A stretch of DNA of 64,000 nt, taken from positions 34,204 to 98,203 of the forward strand of contig JAYMSP010000061.1 of assembly GCA_036897095.1 (NCBI GenBank), read 5' to 3'. Each line of letters starts with the position of its first letter. Within the stretch, counting starts at the first letter, position 1. Position numbers and translations under genes: made by a program. The notes beneath the pieces are model-generated. The model searched no databases. It was not told the DNA's origin and worked only from the letters and a program-made list of their open reading frames with translations. Below, piece by piece: positions 25,269 to 37,615 of the stretch. The DNA is from Plantago elongata (Eukaryota > Streptophyta > Magnoliopsida > Lamiales > Plantaginaceae).

Positions 25269-25359
25269 CGTACCACTCCTTCTTGATATACGGATCGGTA
25301 GCCTTCTTCTTACCTCCTTTCTTACCCTTTGAAATCCTCTTGTTCTTTCCGACGGTCAT
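25264..25359 (-). pseudogene. Captured first coding exon of 40S ribosomal protein S3a (RPS3a)
   Basis: Minus-strand translation from the ATG at 25359 starts [20 protein letters not shown] and continues [11 protein letters not shown]. This is the N-terminus of plant S3a proteins with only a few substitutions. After WYDI the frame enters the tandem repeat and similarity stops, which is close to where the family continues KAPS. The upstream minus-strand DNA (25360-25390) looks like a leader. It cannot make a functional subunit protein. Confidence 0.85.
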
Positions 25360-25981
25360 GTTGTAGCTGAGCTGAGCTGAACTAGGAAGAAGACGGATTG
25401 AAGAAGACAGACTGGAGAAGGAAGAAGACAGACTGGAGAAGGAATGGAGAAGAAATGGCTGGCGGCTGCTAATACTAGGAGTAGAGAATTAGCGTGAAAT
25501 GTAAAATAACAATAATACCCCTGGTCTAACGGATAAACGGATATCCGGCGGATTTATCCGTTCAAAACGGATGATGGAAAATCCCATCCGCGATCTGATC
25601 CGTTTTTTTAACGGATCAATTCGATCCGGTCCGTTTTCGCGGGTAACAGACCGGATTTGTGGATCCTGATGAAATGAGCAGCCCTACACTATGGTATTAA
25701 GAAATACGATAGGATAAACTTTCAAGATTGATAACATGATCACCTGATCAATAAGCGTGCACATAAAGATGGATATAATACGCATTTGAAAGTACAAACC
25801 ACATATGAAAGACATGTACTATTAACTTATTAAGTATTTAACTGTCATTATATTTGGATCAGATGCATTGTGAATTAGTATATCATCGGGCACCTCGAAT
25901 TTGCCTTCACCATCCTTGGTCGGCCAATATCATCATATGCAACATGAAACAATCACTCAACAAATTCTCTTTTACTGTCAA

Positions 25982-26683
25982 TAGGGGTGAGCATCGGATT
26001 ATTCCGAACCAATCCAATCCGACTTTTCAAATTTTGTTCGGATTATTAAGAATATGTGAATCCGTAATTCAATCTGAAGCCTACGAATCGGTTTCAGATC
26101 AATCCGAAGCCTGATCGGTTAAATCCTCCATAATCCGATAATCCGAAAATTATATTTACAATATAATTTAAACTTTTTATATTTTTAAATTCTAACTCTA
26201 ATTGATATGACTTTGAACCGGGCAAGAAATTAGAAGATTAAAATTCATTATAAAGTTTAGCATCCAAAATTATAAAACACCAAGTATTACATATCCGTCA
26301 TATAATAGTCTAAATGATAAACTAGTTAAATTAATAGTAATATATGAGTTTAAAATTCAAATGAATTGTAATTTGTGGAAAAGTGTTGTGGAAGTGGTAA
26401 TTTTAGTGAGGGTTAATTTATGAGGATTAAATTATATTTATGGGTAGGATTCTCACTTTTTATTTTAGTATTTTTTTGATAAATAATTATATATAGACAC
26501 ACACACACACCCACACACACACATATTGAATTGGATCAGATAATTCACGGATTTACGGATCGGATCGTCAAAATTCGAAACGTTAAAAAACCTCAATCCG
26601 AAATCTTATCCGAAATATTAGAATTTGATTCGTTCAAACCGAATTTTTAAATTTTCAGATCGGAACAATTATGTCCAACTCTA
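25982..26683. mobile_element. hAT-like non-autonomous element
   Basis: Ends TAGGGGTGAGCAT and, inverted, TAGAGTTGGACAT (9 of 13 match). The flanking 8-mers ACTGTCAA (25974-25981) and ACCGTCGA (26684-26691) are a decayed target duplication, and the paralogous arm has the single site ACTATCGA near 27764. The subterminal regions repeat AATCCGA words. An (AC)n tract lies at 26491-26523. No transposase. Confidence 0.75.
26491..26523. repeat. (AC)n microsatellite
   Basis: AC dinucleotide tract with one CC interruption, inside the hAT-like element. Confidence 0.9.
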
Positions 26684-26790
26684 ACCGTCGACATTAGATG
26701 GACATCCTTCAGTACACATAAAATAAGTATTAGAACACATATAAAAGTTCGTTGAATGATATCTTCCAACACCGATATCGATTGATATCC

Positions 26791-26930
26791 TTCTAGCTAG
26801 CACAACTGCATGCTTAATTATGTCTTTAGTGAGTATAAATGTTACTCATACAACCAATCTTTCTAGCTAACACAACTACATGCTTAATTATGTCTTTAGT
26901 GAGTATAAATGTTACTCATACAACCAATCT
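26791..26930. repeat. 70-bp tandem duplication
   Basis: The unit beginning ttctagctag-cacaact, followed by gcttaattatgtctttagtg, is present twice with only two or three differences (26791-26860 and 26861-26930). Only one unit occurs in the paralogous right arm, so the duplication arose after the segmental duplication. Confidence 0.9.
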
Positions 26931-28120
26931 TCCAACACCGATATCGATTGCCTTCAAGTGGTAAGCACTCGTCTTCCAAATTTTCTTTGAGAATTTCTTC
27001 CAGGTGTGTTCATCTGGTCTAGGACCTCTAGGTGATGACTATGAGTAATCTAATAAATTAAGGTCCACCATTTCAAAATATCTGGTGCTATTTCCCGAAT
27101 CTACATAATCTTTTGTTTGTAAATAAAACTTTTAGTTCTTCTACATAACATATGTTACCGACATGACTTAGAGATTGGCCATGCCTCTTGCTAATAGCCA
27201 TGGCATAGCATACATAAATAAGGGAAACCGCCTAATTTAGTACTTGAATGTAAACTTTGTCACATAAGAATATAGGATGGTGTCAAGATCTTTTTAGGTG
27301 TTGAAACCTTAGAGTTAGATTCGACATTTCTATTATATTCGCTTAATTAAATGACTTGTTTCTCTAGGCTAGTTACAACCATTACATATTTAACCAACCG
27401 ACTGTTGTATATTTTAACGGTATTATAGGACACCCAACTTTCAGCCAAAAAATATAATTATACTTGAAACCACTGTAGTATTAAGAAAAAAATACATAAT
27501 ATACATTTTCATGATTATAATTCTCTGAACTCAGACACATCATCAAGCAAATGACATGACATGATCATTTTATCTCCTGAATAAGCTCGTACATCAAGAT
27601 GGATATAGCCCACATTTGAAAGTTCAAACCACATATGAAGGATATGTAGTATTAAATATAAACCACCATTATAATTGGACCCGATGCATTACAAATTAGT
27701 ATCCTTCGTCGGCCAATATCATCATATGCAACATGAAACAATCACTCAACAAATTATATAATACTATCGACATTATATGGAGATTCTTCAGTACATATAA
27801 AATAAATAGTAGAATACATATAAAAGTCCGTTCAAAAACATCCTCCTAGCTAACACAATTACATATATAATTATATCTTTGGTGAGTATAAATATTGCTC
27901 ATACAATCAATTCTCCAATCACCGCTATCAATTGCCATCGAGTGACGAGCGCTTGTGTTTCAGAATTTCAATGAGAATTTCTTCCAATTGTGCCTCCAAG
28001 GTGGTCTAGCTAGGCTAGGACCGGTGACTATGAGTAATCTAACAAATTAAGGTCCAATATTCCAAAACATTTGGTGCTACTTCCGAATCTGCAGAATATA
28101 AAAGGATGCGTTTGCAAATA

Positions 28121-29366
28121 ACCTCCAACAGTCCATTAATCCAAAATCCACTTGACTCACATTTCACAATCATCATCTATCTTACAACAACATAGAAACA
28201 CATGTTTCCTTTATTTAATTTAATAATAATAATAATAGTGATCATCATCACCTTCTTCCTTTGCGTATTTATTCAGTCCATGTAACTTTATACATAACCA
28301 TTTCCTTGTCTCCCATCTCTTTCCATCACAGTGTTTGAATTCGTCGATATGCCCTAGATCTCACTCTCTCATCACGTAAACGACACTCACCAAACGTCAC
28401 ACTGTAAATATTACTTACGCATATACGTACAGATCCTTTCCCCTCGAGATTCAATCCTCTCGATCTCTCTTTCCAGCTCTCACCTGCCAATCAGGTAATT
28501 GACGCCACAACCAACAATTGTGGTTTATTCTGATTTGTAGCCTGCATTTCGTAATTGTTGATGTGTGCGAGTAATGCGTGGTATACTGGTGCTTTTCGTT
28601 GTGAAAATTTGTATTACAGATTGTATTGGTAGCAATGCGATGTGTGATTTGGTACCTGGTGATCCTAATTTGAATATTCTGTTTAGTATCCTAATGTTTG
28701 GGATCTTAAAGGCTGTCGAATCGTGTAATCACCTCTTTTGTTTGATCAGTTGGTGGATATGTTTCGGCATTTTGCTGAATGTTTTCATGTAGGTTTGAGA
28801 ATGTGTCATGCTGATTTATTGGAGTTATTGATCATGGTTGCTGTGATTGAATTATTGTGGCTATTACTTGAACTCGGTTGTATTTGCATTTATTGATTTC
28901 GTTTTAGGTTCTGGAAAATTGTCCTGCACTTAAAGGATTAGAGCTATAATTAACAGTTCCTGCTTTAAGTTATGTGCTCTGGTAGCTCAAATAATACTGT
29001 AATGGTGATGCTTGAGATATGAGAGTTTGCATTTCCTTGATTAAGTGTTAGAGGCAGCAAGAGATGCTGCATTACCACTACCATTGTAGACCTCAGAGGC
29101 TCACTTGTCTTTATCCTATTCCTTTTTTATGTTATGCGCCACTCAGCACCCTGAAACTTACTTTCTTTCTTGACAATGCGTGTGCATGTGCATCTGCAAA
29201 TTATTCACACATTGGACTGTTCGACAGGTGCTTATTCTTGCTTGATCCGTTGAGGGTATACTCATGAGGGATAGTACAGAGTGATCGTGGTGAAGTGTGG
29301 ACAATTGAGTTCAGAAGGTCGATATCTTATATTTATGGTGACTGGCTTGTAATGCATCTGTTCTAG
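28121..29366 (+). promoter_or_regulatory. Promoter, 5' leader and leader intron of the GT14 gene
   Basis: Pyrimidine-rich leader-like DNA at about 28300-28494 ends at a strong donor (CAATCAG/gtaatt at 28494/28495). The acceptor ttctag at 29361-29366 sits directly before the start codon, so the leader intron would span 28495-29366 and the ATG would be the first three bases of exon 2. Transcript data are not available here. A TATA-like motif at about 28094 may belong to this promoter. Confidence 0.5.
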
Positions 29367-32300
29367 ATGAAGTCGCCTCAGGTGTGGCGTGTAGGCATGA
29401 AAGACATGCATCTATTGCCAGCACCTCGCCAGCGTGGTCAAATAAAGAAGCCAACATGGATTATCGTATTGGTTTGTTTAGTTAGTTTATTCTTAGTTTG
29501 TGCGTATGTTTATCCACCTCAGAGTTCCGCTGCGTGCTATGTTTTCTCATCCCATGGTTGCAAGACATTTCAAGATTGGCTTCCACCTGCACCTGCTAGA
29601 GAACTAAATGATGACGAAATTGCTTCTCGAGTTGTTATTAAGGAGATACTAAGTACGCCGCCTTCTATTCCAATGTATCCCAAGATTGCGTTCCTCTTTC
29701 TTACGCCAGGTGCTTTACCTTTTGAGAGGTTATGGGATAAGTTTTTCCAGGTACTTTGTCTACTTCAGTACTGAATGCTCTTTTATGCCTTAGCAACTGT
29801 TATATCACGTGCTTCTGTGAACCTCTAGTATTATTTGTGTTAGTTGACAGTTGATAAAATAGACCACCATTTAAATGTTCCACAATTGGATTTTTCTTGT
29901 AGTTTGTCGTTACAATTTAAACCACAGAATGCATCCAACGGAACCTTTTAGTTATCAAGGCATCAATGCGTGAGTTGTACAACCCTCTTTTCTTTTGCCA
30001 GCTTATGTGGGGGGGGGGGGTTGTTTGGTGGACTTGAGGGAAATACTTGATTTGAGAGTAAGATATGAGGAAGATACTCCGGTAACATATTAAACCTGAA
30101 TATAACCTTAATTGTAGTAACTAGCATCACAGCACAAGACGAAAAATACCAAATTGATGCAATCAGTTAGAAGGCTCAAGAGCAAGGCAACTTCACTTCA
30201 CTAGAGGGTGTTTGCAACAACTTATAAGTTGACACTTACAGTTTATTGAAGGAGAAGCTGGGTTCTGAGTGTTTGCAACTGCAGCATCTTATTAATTGGC
30301 AGATTCTCGTGAATTAATCTGAATTTGAGAAGTTGGCTTGGACCTCCTTGAGCAGTTTCTAAGTTGTTTTTATAAAAAAATGTTGAGTTTGCAAATACTC
30401 TTCCTGCACCTTCTTTAGTTTGCAACTAGTTCTTGCAAACACCCACCAAACTCTCTAATAGCCAATTTTACCAACTTCTCCTGAATTGAGCACCTGAAAT
30501 TAAGTTGATACTGTTGCAAACACCATACTGATTGAAAACACCACTTTCATAGCCAGGCATGCATTTGTTAGATGATATCATGTCATTTTAAGTGGATGGC
30601 CGCAAGACACATTTCTGTTACTGCATGTAGTTGATAGATCGTTAGTTTGGTATTTTGGGTTCTATTCTGATTAAATAAAGCTTTTCTCAGATTTACCTTT
30701 ATCTGGCAGGGCCATGAAGGTAGATTCTCTGTTTATGTGCATGCCTCGAAAGACAGACCTGTGCATTTCAGCCGTTATTTTATCGGCCGGGAGATTCATA
30801 GTGACAAGGTTCGTCTATTTTTCTCATGATGGCGTGTAGGATAATGTTGTTTTAATGTTATTTCTGCTTTGTTTGTAATTATGTCTACTTATGTATTGTA
30901 AAAACTATTTGTGTTACTTTATCTTGGTGCTACTTTGTATGCGGACCAAATGATATTTTCAGCAAATTGGTCGTTACCATCCCTATCTTTACATAATAGT
31001 CGCTCTACCCACAACATAGATATCTTGTGTTAGCATCTGAATTTACCATAATTTTCTAGATTACTAAATTCAACATAAACAACCTTGCAACCCGCTGTAG
31101 AAAAATATTCTCACCGGCCATGTAGCTTACTAGTGATTCTCAACTTCAGGTAGTATGGGGAAAAATTTCAATGGTTGACGCAGAAAGACGGCTCCTAGCT
31201 AACGCTTTACAAGATCCAAACAATTTTCAGTTTGTTCTTCTTTCCGACAGGTTGCTATTTGAGAAATAAATCTGTTCAGCTCTTCTTATTTTTATCTTTT
31301 CCGGCAGGAAATTATGTATTCTTTAAAATACTAACAAAACATTTTCCTAAATGCAGCTGCATACCGCTTCGTGAATTTGATTATGTGTACAACTATCTAA
31401 TGTACACAAATGTTAGCTTTGTTGATTGGTAAGTTTACTTATCCGGTTCTTGTCTGCTGAATTTGACAGTACTTTTCCCCGTGCACGTGCAGTTTATTTT
31501 GCATACTAATTGATTGTCAAATTTTGAAGATATAGGTGAATAACAAGTAGGAATCATAAAGCATCGAAGACCAAAATAAACTTGACAGATTGATAATTTC
31601 CACTTGTGTAGGTTAAAAGAACATCTTAATTCATACTATGTCACTAATGTAGTGAATCTGGAAGGATATGCATGTAATAGAGAGTGCCCTGGTAAAATAT
31701 TTATTTAAAAAAATCAAACTATCATTCTATATTTAAGATTCTGAAAACATCACATGCCAAAACAGTTTCTAGCTATCGTGATGTTAATCTGTAACTTTAT
31801 TGGGAACTAATTTGAGGAGTGCGGCTTTGTTTTTCTGCAGCTTTGAGGATCCTGGTCCACATGGAACTGGTAGGTACAGTGAGCATATGTTACCTGAAGT
31901 TGAGGAGAAAGACTTTCGAAAGGGTTCACAGGTGTGATTTCATGGTTTTTTCTTCTTTCTGTTTCTTTTCCGATAAGTGCTCTCATTAGTCTATTTCAAA
32001 TAAATGATTAATGTTTGTGTTTGTGTTTGTGTTTTTGTAAAGTTCCATCCTTTTTATTATTGTTCCGAGAGCAAAGTGGAATGTCATTTTGTGTTATCCT
32101 TGCAATTTCCCAGATAAAATAGGTTTGCAGTAAGTTATAAGATTGTTTCACACTACTTATGCTTGAACGGTGCAGTGGTTCACCATGAAACGGCAGCATG
32201 CTATAGTAACCATGGCTGACAGTCTCTACTATACAAAATTCAGAGATTATTGCAAGGTGAGTGCAGTTTGCTATATTAGTGTATTTCATTTTCACCGTTT

Positions 32301-33504
32301 TTCACTTAAAAGGCCTGTAAATTTCGGTTCTACTTGACACTCTTTCAGTGTTAGCCAACACTAAATTCTTATTTCCTGAAGTTGGTATCATTTTCCAAAG
32401 CGAATATCCTAAAATGTTACGTATTTTCTATTCTCACTTGATTACTCCTTGTCGCATTCGGTATTTTAGACTTTCCTTTAACTATGGTTAGTATTTAGTA
32501 ATTTAAAAATAATTCTTTCTATCACCTTTATGCTTGTTCCAGTTTCAGTTGTTGGTCAGTACTTCTGTATTCTTATGTGTTCCTACTTCCTATGCATTGA
32601 ACTGAAGTTATTTTTGTGAATTCTGTCATCATTTCTTTATTTGACAACAGCCAGGCATGGAAAAAGGACGAAACTGCTACTCTGATGAGCATTATTTGCC
32701 AACGTTCTACCATGTGAGAATCTTGTTACTTGCTTCATTTTGGATCGCCTAGTCAATTTCCTCTCTTAGTGTGTCTAAGAACATTTTATAACTGAATTTC
32801 TTCTCTCTTTTTAGATGCTTGATCCAGCAGGGATAGCCAATTGGTCGGTAACACATGTAGATTGGTCGGAGGGGAAGTGGCATCCAAAATCATATCGAGC
32901 ACAGGATGTAACCCTTGCCCTGATGAGAAATATTACGGTAAACTTTTGCTCTTAGATTTCGCATTGATTCTCATTGTCTCCAAGTTATCAGATTTTCAAT
33001 TATTTCTGTAATTTCATTTAGCATGAGATTGCATAGTCAAGCTCAAGCGTCATTCTATTATAAACTACATCATGGAAGATGATCTGCCAATAATTGGTGT
33101 TTCTGATGTGTGTTTGTACTAGAGCTCTATTTGTTTGGACATGAAAAATGAAAACATGGCCTATCTAATAATCTACACTTTTTTGAGTTATTTCATGTTT
33201 TACCTTCCTTCTCTCATCTGCTGGTTGCTGATATTTCCTTCATTTTCCAGTCTGTTATGGAAAGTGTGCATGTTACAAGCGACGAAAGGGTTAGTATCTA
33301 TCTATGTTATAGTATTATAAAAAATTTAATGCTTCTCGAGTTTGATGAGAGTTACTCTTTACTGCAACACAGAAAGAAGTTCGGGTTAGACCTTGCTTGT
33401 GGAATGGAAGTCAACGGCCATGTTATTTATTCGCAAGGAAATTTTTACCTGAAACACTAGATAATCTTCTGGAGCTTTTCTCCAACTACACATCCCTGTT
33501 CTAA
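29367..33504 (+). CDS. GT14 (Core-2/I-branching, DUF266/BC10-like) glycosyltransferase
   Basis: Predicted Golgi type II membrane glycosyltransferase of the plant BC10 type, thought to act on wall or arabinogalactan glycans; donor and acceptor are not readable from sequence. Ten coding exons: 29367-29750, 30710-30808, 31150-31250, 31357-31428, 31841-31931, 32176-32256, 32651-32713, 32815-32937, 33251-33289 and 33373-33504, giving 394 residues. After a basic N-terminus, a single hydrophobic segment (about 31-51) ends before YPPQSS. Family blocks follow: KIAFLFLTPG, FSVYVHASKD, NFQFVLLSDSCIPLR, GRYSEHMLPEV, GSQWFTMKRQHA, DEHYLPTF and THVDWSEGKWHPKSY. Every junction is GT-AG and phase-consistent. 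Intron 1 hosts a MITE-like element (30206-30524) and a G12 run. Confidence 0.93.
30009..30020. repeat. G12 homopolymer in GT14 intron 1
   Basis: Run of 12 G in an otherwise ordinary intron. Confidence 0.9.
30206..30524. mobile_element. Inverted-repeat element in intron 1 of the GT14 gene
   Basis: The left end GGGTGTTTGCAACAACTTAT and the right end, inverted (GGTGTTTGCAACAGTATCAA), form a terminal repeat of about 14 bases. An internal ttgcaaacacccacc at about 30436 and tgtttgcaactgc at about 30272 repeat the same word. No transposase, and the target duplication is unclear. Confidence 0.55.
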
Positions 33505-34778
33505 TGGTGTGATAAGTTCATGCTGATTCGTTGATCAATTCAAGTGTGCATTCAATCCTTCCCATTCTGTTTCTCATGTAGCTTCTGTAACTGTAAAGTG
33601 CCTCAATTTATTCTGGAGCGCAACTGCAAGTGGCAGAGAATTAAAAAGGTGAAGTTTATAGAAATGGAGGTGGAAAAGTCGAGGCCATTGCTTTCTTTGC
33701 AGCGGAAACTCGATGTTAATTCTCAACTTCTATATGATGTTGCATTCCGAAATTGGAACAAAATTTTGTGGGGACAATTTTTCGGCAGCATTTTGTGGCT
33801 GGCCATTGTAGAATTTGGAATACACAGTTGCAAATAGTCTTGCCAAGTTGCAGTTTCTTTTTTTGTAGTTTCTGTAAGTTGTTGAACGAAATTTTGTTCC
33901 CAATTTTTTCATGATTTGAGTATTACCGGAACATGAGACTGATGAGTGTTTTATAGCTTGTCATCCGGAGATGATGTGCAGCAGGAATCTCATTTTGCTC
34001 AATTATATATCAAATTGCTAGTTTATCAGTTGATTGATTGATTCATTACTAAACAACTCCATAAAAACCAATTAACATGTAAACTGTTTAGCTACAAACA
34101 AGCTGCACCTTCAGCCATGGTCTACCAATCCATGCAGCCGCAATTAAACCAGGGGTGCTCTCAGATATATTCATATGTGAACACATTCTAAATTTTTCTT
34201 CTGAATGTGATCTGGGACCTTGGCTGGTTGGAAAGACGAAGATTCGTTATGCTTTTTTTAGCTCTAGATGGGCGTAGAAGTTTGGTTCAGGAGATCACTT
34301 CCTACACCCGGACAAATGAGTGTGTAAATGTAGAATTTTAACACCCATGTGGCTGCATATAATTTAATGTGTAATTAAAAATGACAAATATATAAATTTC
34401 ACGTAACAAGCCAATTAAAGTTTGACACCTTTTCAAGTACCACTATGTTGGATACAGCCATTATATTAAAGACTTGTTCTGTTATTGTATCAAAGCTACA
34501 TGCAGGCAGCCAATATGCTGCAGAAACAAATCATGACTGCTTCAATTTTCAAACGAAGCAAACCTTCAACGAGCATTACAATATTATCTCAATAATCTTA
34601 AGTTGATGTATAAAATTAGTCAAAACAACATTTATTCCCAGTTTACATGGTAATATAGTAACAATCCCACCAGCATCAAGATATCATAAAATTACATCCA
34701 TGCTGACGACTCTCTATGCTCTTCCCATTATCCACCGGAGATCTGATGACTGATTCAATCCTTTCCTCTATTTACGGT
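33505..34778. other. GT14 3' region and intergenic DNA
   Basis: 33505 to roughly 33950 is probably the 3' untranslated region or a downstream exon. It holds a 97-codon frame at 33544-33837 that contains QRIKKVKFIEMEVEKSRPLL and a hydrophobic WGQFFGSILWLAIVEFG but matches no family I know. Past 33950 I see no gene. 34440-34780 probably includes the 3' untranslated region of the HERP-like gene on the other strand. Confidence 0.4.
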
Positions 34779-37615
34779 CTAATCTATGTTGTGAAAGCCT
34801 GGGAGCAGTGACGTTATGAAACCAAATACGATCAACTGTATCTCCTTCACAATTATCCACAGACGGTTGACATTTTCCTCAGGATTCCCAGCAGCCCCAT
34901 TCTCCTCAGCCTGATTCCCGTCATTGACTTGGTGTGCGTCATTCTCACCCATGGGTTGACCATCTTCAAAAGTATTGTTGTGTCAAAATCACACCCAATG
35001 ATTCAGGTAAGGAAGGAGGGAAGAATAATAAATAATTAAAAGGAAGAGCAGCTGAGTTATTAGATATTTTTAGCAATGGTAAATATCAGAAACCAGGTAG
35101 TGACTACTGAGGAGCTTAATCTGGTTATGGGCTATTTTCTGACTGATGGAGCTAAAATCACAAATCAAATTAAGGCCCGGACCATGTACTTACAGCTCTA
35201 GTTAACAAGATTTGAGCCTGAGAGAGCTTACCTGCTAATCCAGCATTTTCATTTTGTTGTGCCCCAGCGGCAGCTAAATTATCTGCTCTAACAGCAGCCC
35301 TGGGTGGTTGGGGAGGAGCGGCTGCCCTTTGCATGCCTTGTGAAAGCCACCGTATAACTGGGGCCAGAGCTCCAGTTTGGTACCTGCATTTCCCAACAAA
35401 CAATACCATTTTAGATTAGTGGATTGCCTAAAATTGGCAGACATTTGAAATGATTAAATTACAGTTAATTACTTACAAGTAGACAAGTGAAGCAAAGAAC
35501 ACTAGAAGAGTAAGCCTCTGGCGAGATCCGTCTTGGTTGAACAAGAATATAACTGCTGCTAGCTTTAAGATGAGCAATAAATCAAGTTGGATAGCAATTT
35601 GAAATCTCCGAACAACAACTTGTCTTTGAGGCCCGACCTGCTGTTGTCGTTGCTCCCCTGTTTGTCCTTGCCCAGCACCAACATCTGTGGTCTCCGCAGA
35701 GGTGCGAGCCCTGATATCACCAAAGACAATTAACAGCAAAAAACAGAACCCAGCCAGTCACTTCATCAGATTAAATTTGGGTCACTTCAGTTTAAAAAGT
35801 GGGGCTGACATTTCGCTTGCAGAGAAAGATATGAATTACTAGTTCAAATGATTCCATCGTATTGGTTGTATTCAGTTCAAAATCAAATGGTTCAACTTTA
35901 CATGCACATACAGAAACAACCAAAGGTGCAGCCAGAAAAGTACCTGACATTGTTAATAGTAAGACTTAGAAATAGAAAAAGAAAAAAAAAAGGAAAGGGA
36001 AGAATAATGATTTATATAGTTAGCTTCTAGAGCTGTTTGGATTAGATTAGATGATTGCTTTGTCGCAAGTTACAGACAAGCATAAATGCTACACTCGGGT
36101 AATAGAGGAATGAGAACCAACACGAACACTCGCTAAAAAACATTATCCTGGTGCAAAAAACTTACGTAGGTACATTGTAGGTAAAGGGAATGAGAGTAGT
36201 ACTGGGAGGAAATCCAGTAAAAGGTTGTGCACAAGGATGAACTGGAACAGCATATAAGCCAGGTCCACGATTCATCTGCTCCTGATCTTGTTGGGGAGGC
36301 AAAAATCCAGGAAAGATTGCAGGGTACATAATGGGTAACATTGGATTATTTCCATTTGGTGATTTCAAGCCACTGAATATAGGCACCTGCAGCGAGACGG
36401 AAGAGATTAGACCAGAAAAATAGACGGTAAGGGAACATCAAAATGAAGTGTTATATCTAGTGTTCACCAGAGAACAACAAAATAGAACACTGTGCTCTCT
36501 CTCTCAGGGCATACTATTAATAGAATGCTTAAGGCTTGATTATGGAGCATCTTTAAGCATGACAGTGTCCAAAAACTGAAAATACAGACCAATCTTAAAT
36601 TGCAACAATTCCAGATGGAAAATCAATGCTTTCCTAAAATTTCTACCTATTGGGTTATTACATGTGGCGACTAAGGTGCAACTTTCGTATCCTCTTGAGC
36701 ATCCGACCATCTGGCACAGATGCTGTCGCCATTATATATCCTACGCAACACTTTCTATTTCTATTTGATGACTAACGGTTTTAACGGATATATGCCGTCG
36801 TGAAACTTAGCTCTAAGCAAATCCTGTTTCTGATTTCTACATGTAAAATGCTTTGAAGACATTATCCCAGATTTTTGCAATTTAGTCAGTACTTTTAATG
36901 CACATTCAAACACAATTGTAGTAGACAAATCTCAATATACAACTAACCAAATCCTAAACCATAAACCAAAACAGAGATCAAACCGGATCAGTTCTCAAAC
37001 CGAGAACATACACTTCCAAATCCAAATTAGAATAATCCTAATAATATGCAAAACTGTCAAAGCTCACGATAATTGACATCAACACCATTCTCTAAAAAAC
37101 TCCCACTCATTCCAATTACACATACCCAAAGTCTCCGAGTAATGTTTATTCATTTACTCGAAAATATCCTTGTCTGAAGGAACAACTATCTGATTTCTAA
37201 GAGTGACAGTCACAACAACGCATTAAAAAGTGAAATCACCTGATAATCCGATAAAGATCCCTCATTTAACCCGTAACGAACAGTATGCAGCTAACTCTCA
37301 CCAAATTTAACAAACCAACCTTCCGAAATTACCCGAGATAATTAACCAGCTAAAAAAAGCTCATGATCACTCAATCAAAACATTAAACCACGAACCACCG
37401 TTTTCACCTGATAACCGGTTGAACATAAACCCTATGATGATCGATGTAAAGACTTTAAATCAACATAAATAGTCGCGGTACAACAAAAGGCATAAATTCT
37501 GCAAAGGAAAAGGGGTTTAGGAAAATTGAGGAATTACCTTAGATTGGTTGGCAGTAGAGTCCTGAGAGGAAGATTGATCGGTTGAAGAGGTTGATGTCAG
37601 ATTCTCGTCCGCCAT
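34779..37615 (-). CDS. HERPUD-like ER transmembrane protein (plant form without ubiquitin-like domain)
   Basis: Probable ER membrane protein related to the C-terminal half of HERP, a factor of ER-associated degradation; plant function inferred by family only. Five minus-strand exons: 37615-37538, 36386-36166, 35710-35477, 35383-35232 and 34963-34779, giving 289 residues. A Ser/Thr/Gln-rich start (MADENLTS) leads to a Pro-rich region with GPGLYAVPVHP, then the conserved RRFQIAIQLDLLLILKLAAV and LTLLVFFASLVYLYQTG blocks forming two hydrophobic helices (about 134-151 and 157-175). After RWLSQGMQ comes an Ala/Pro/Asn/Glu-rich stretch and a hydrophobic tail ending LLPGFHNID. All junctions are GT-AG and phases agree. 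Intron 1 is long (37537-36387). Confidence 0.85.

Larger units (their letters stand above)
24735..25686. mobile_element. hAT-like non-autonomous element carrying a ribosomal protein S3a exon (Pack-type)
   Basis: Terminal inverted repeats TAGGGCTGC/GCAGCCCTA are flanked by the 8-bp target duplication CACTATGA/CACTATGG (24727-24734 and 25687-25694). The empty site CACTGTAG is seen in the paralogous arm near 27471. The subterminal zones are full of ATCCG/CGGAT words, typical of hAT ends. The GC-rich centre (24960-25330) contains a 161-bp tandem duplication and the captured S3a exon. No transposase frame is present, so mobility would need a helper. Confidence 0.8.
24137..28120. repeat. Tandem segmental duplication (left copy about 24137-27125, right copy about 27126-28120)
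   Basis: Both arms begin with a cttttagttct-ctacataacat phrase and share in order: aatagccatggcata, ggaaaccgcct, gtaaactttgtca, ccactatgg/ccactgtag-tattaagaaa, caacatgaaacaatcactca, cttcagtaca, agctaacacaa, and actatgagtaatctaa-aaattaagg. The left arm is longer only because of four insertions (24179, 24352, 24735, 25982) and a local 70-bp duplication (26791-26930). No coding sequence is evident in the shared part. The right arm ends with a TATA-like gaatataaaagg at about 28094, which the left arm has lost. Confidence 0.85.

Noticed and set aside
24880-25366. Overlapping GC-rich frames of 76-130 codons in the hAT-like element
   Set aside because: They run through the tandem duplication, give Trp/Arg/Gly- or Pro/Thr-rich nonsense and overlap on both strands; only the S3a part is recognisable.
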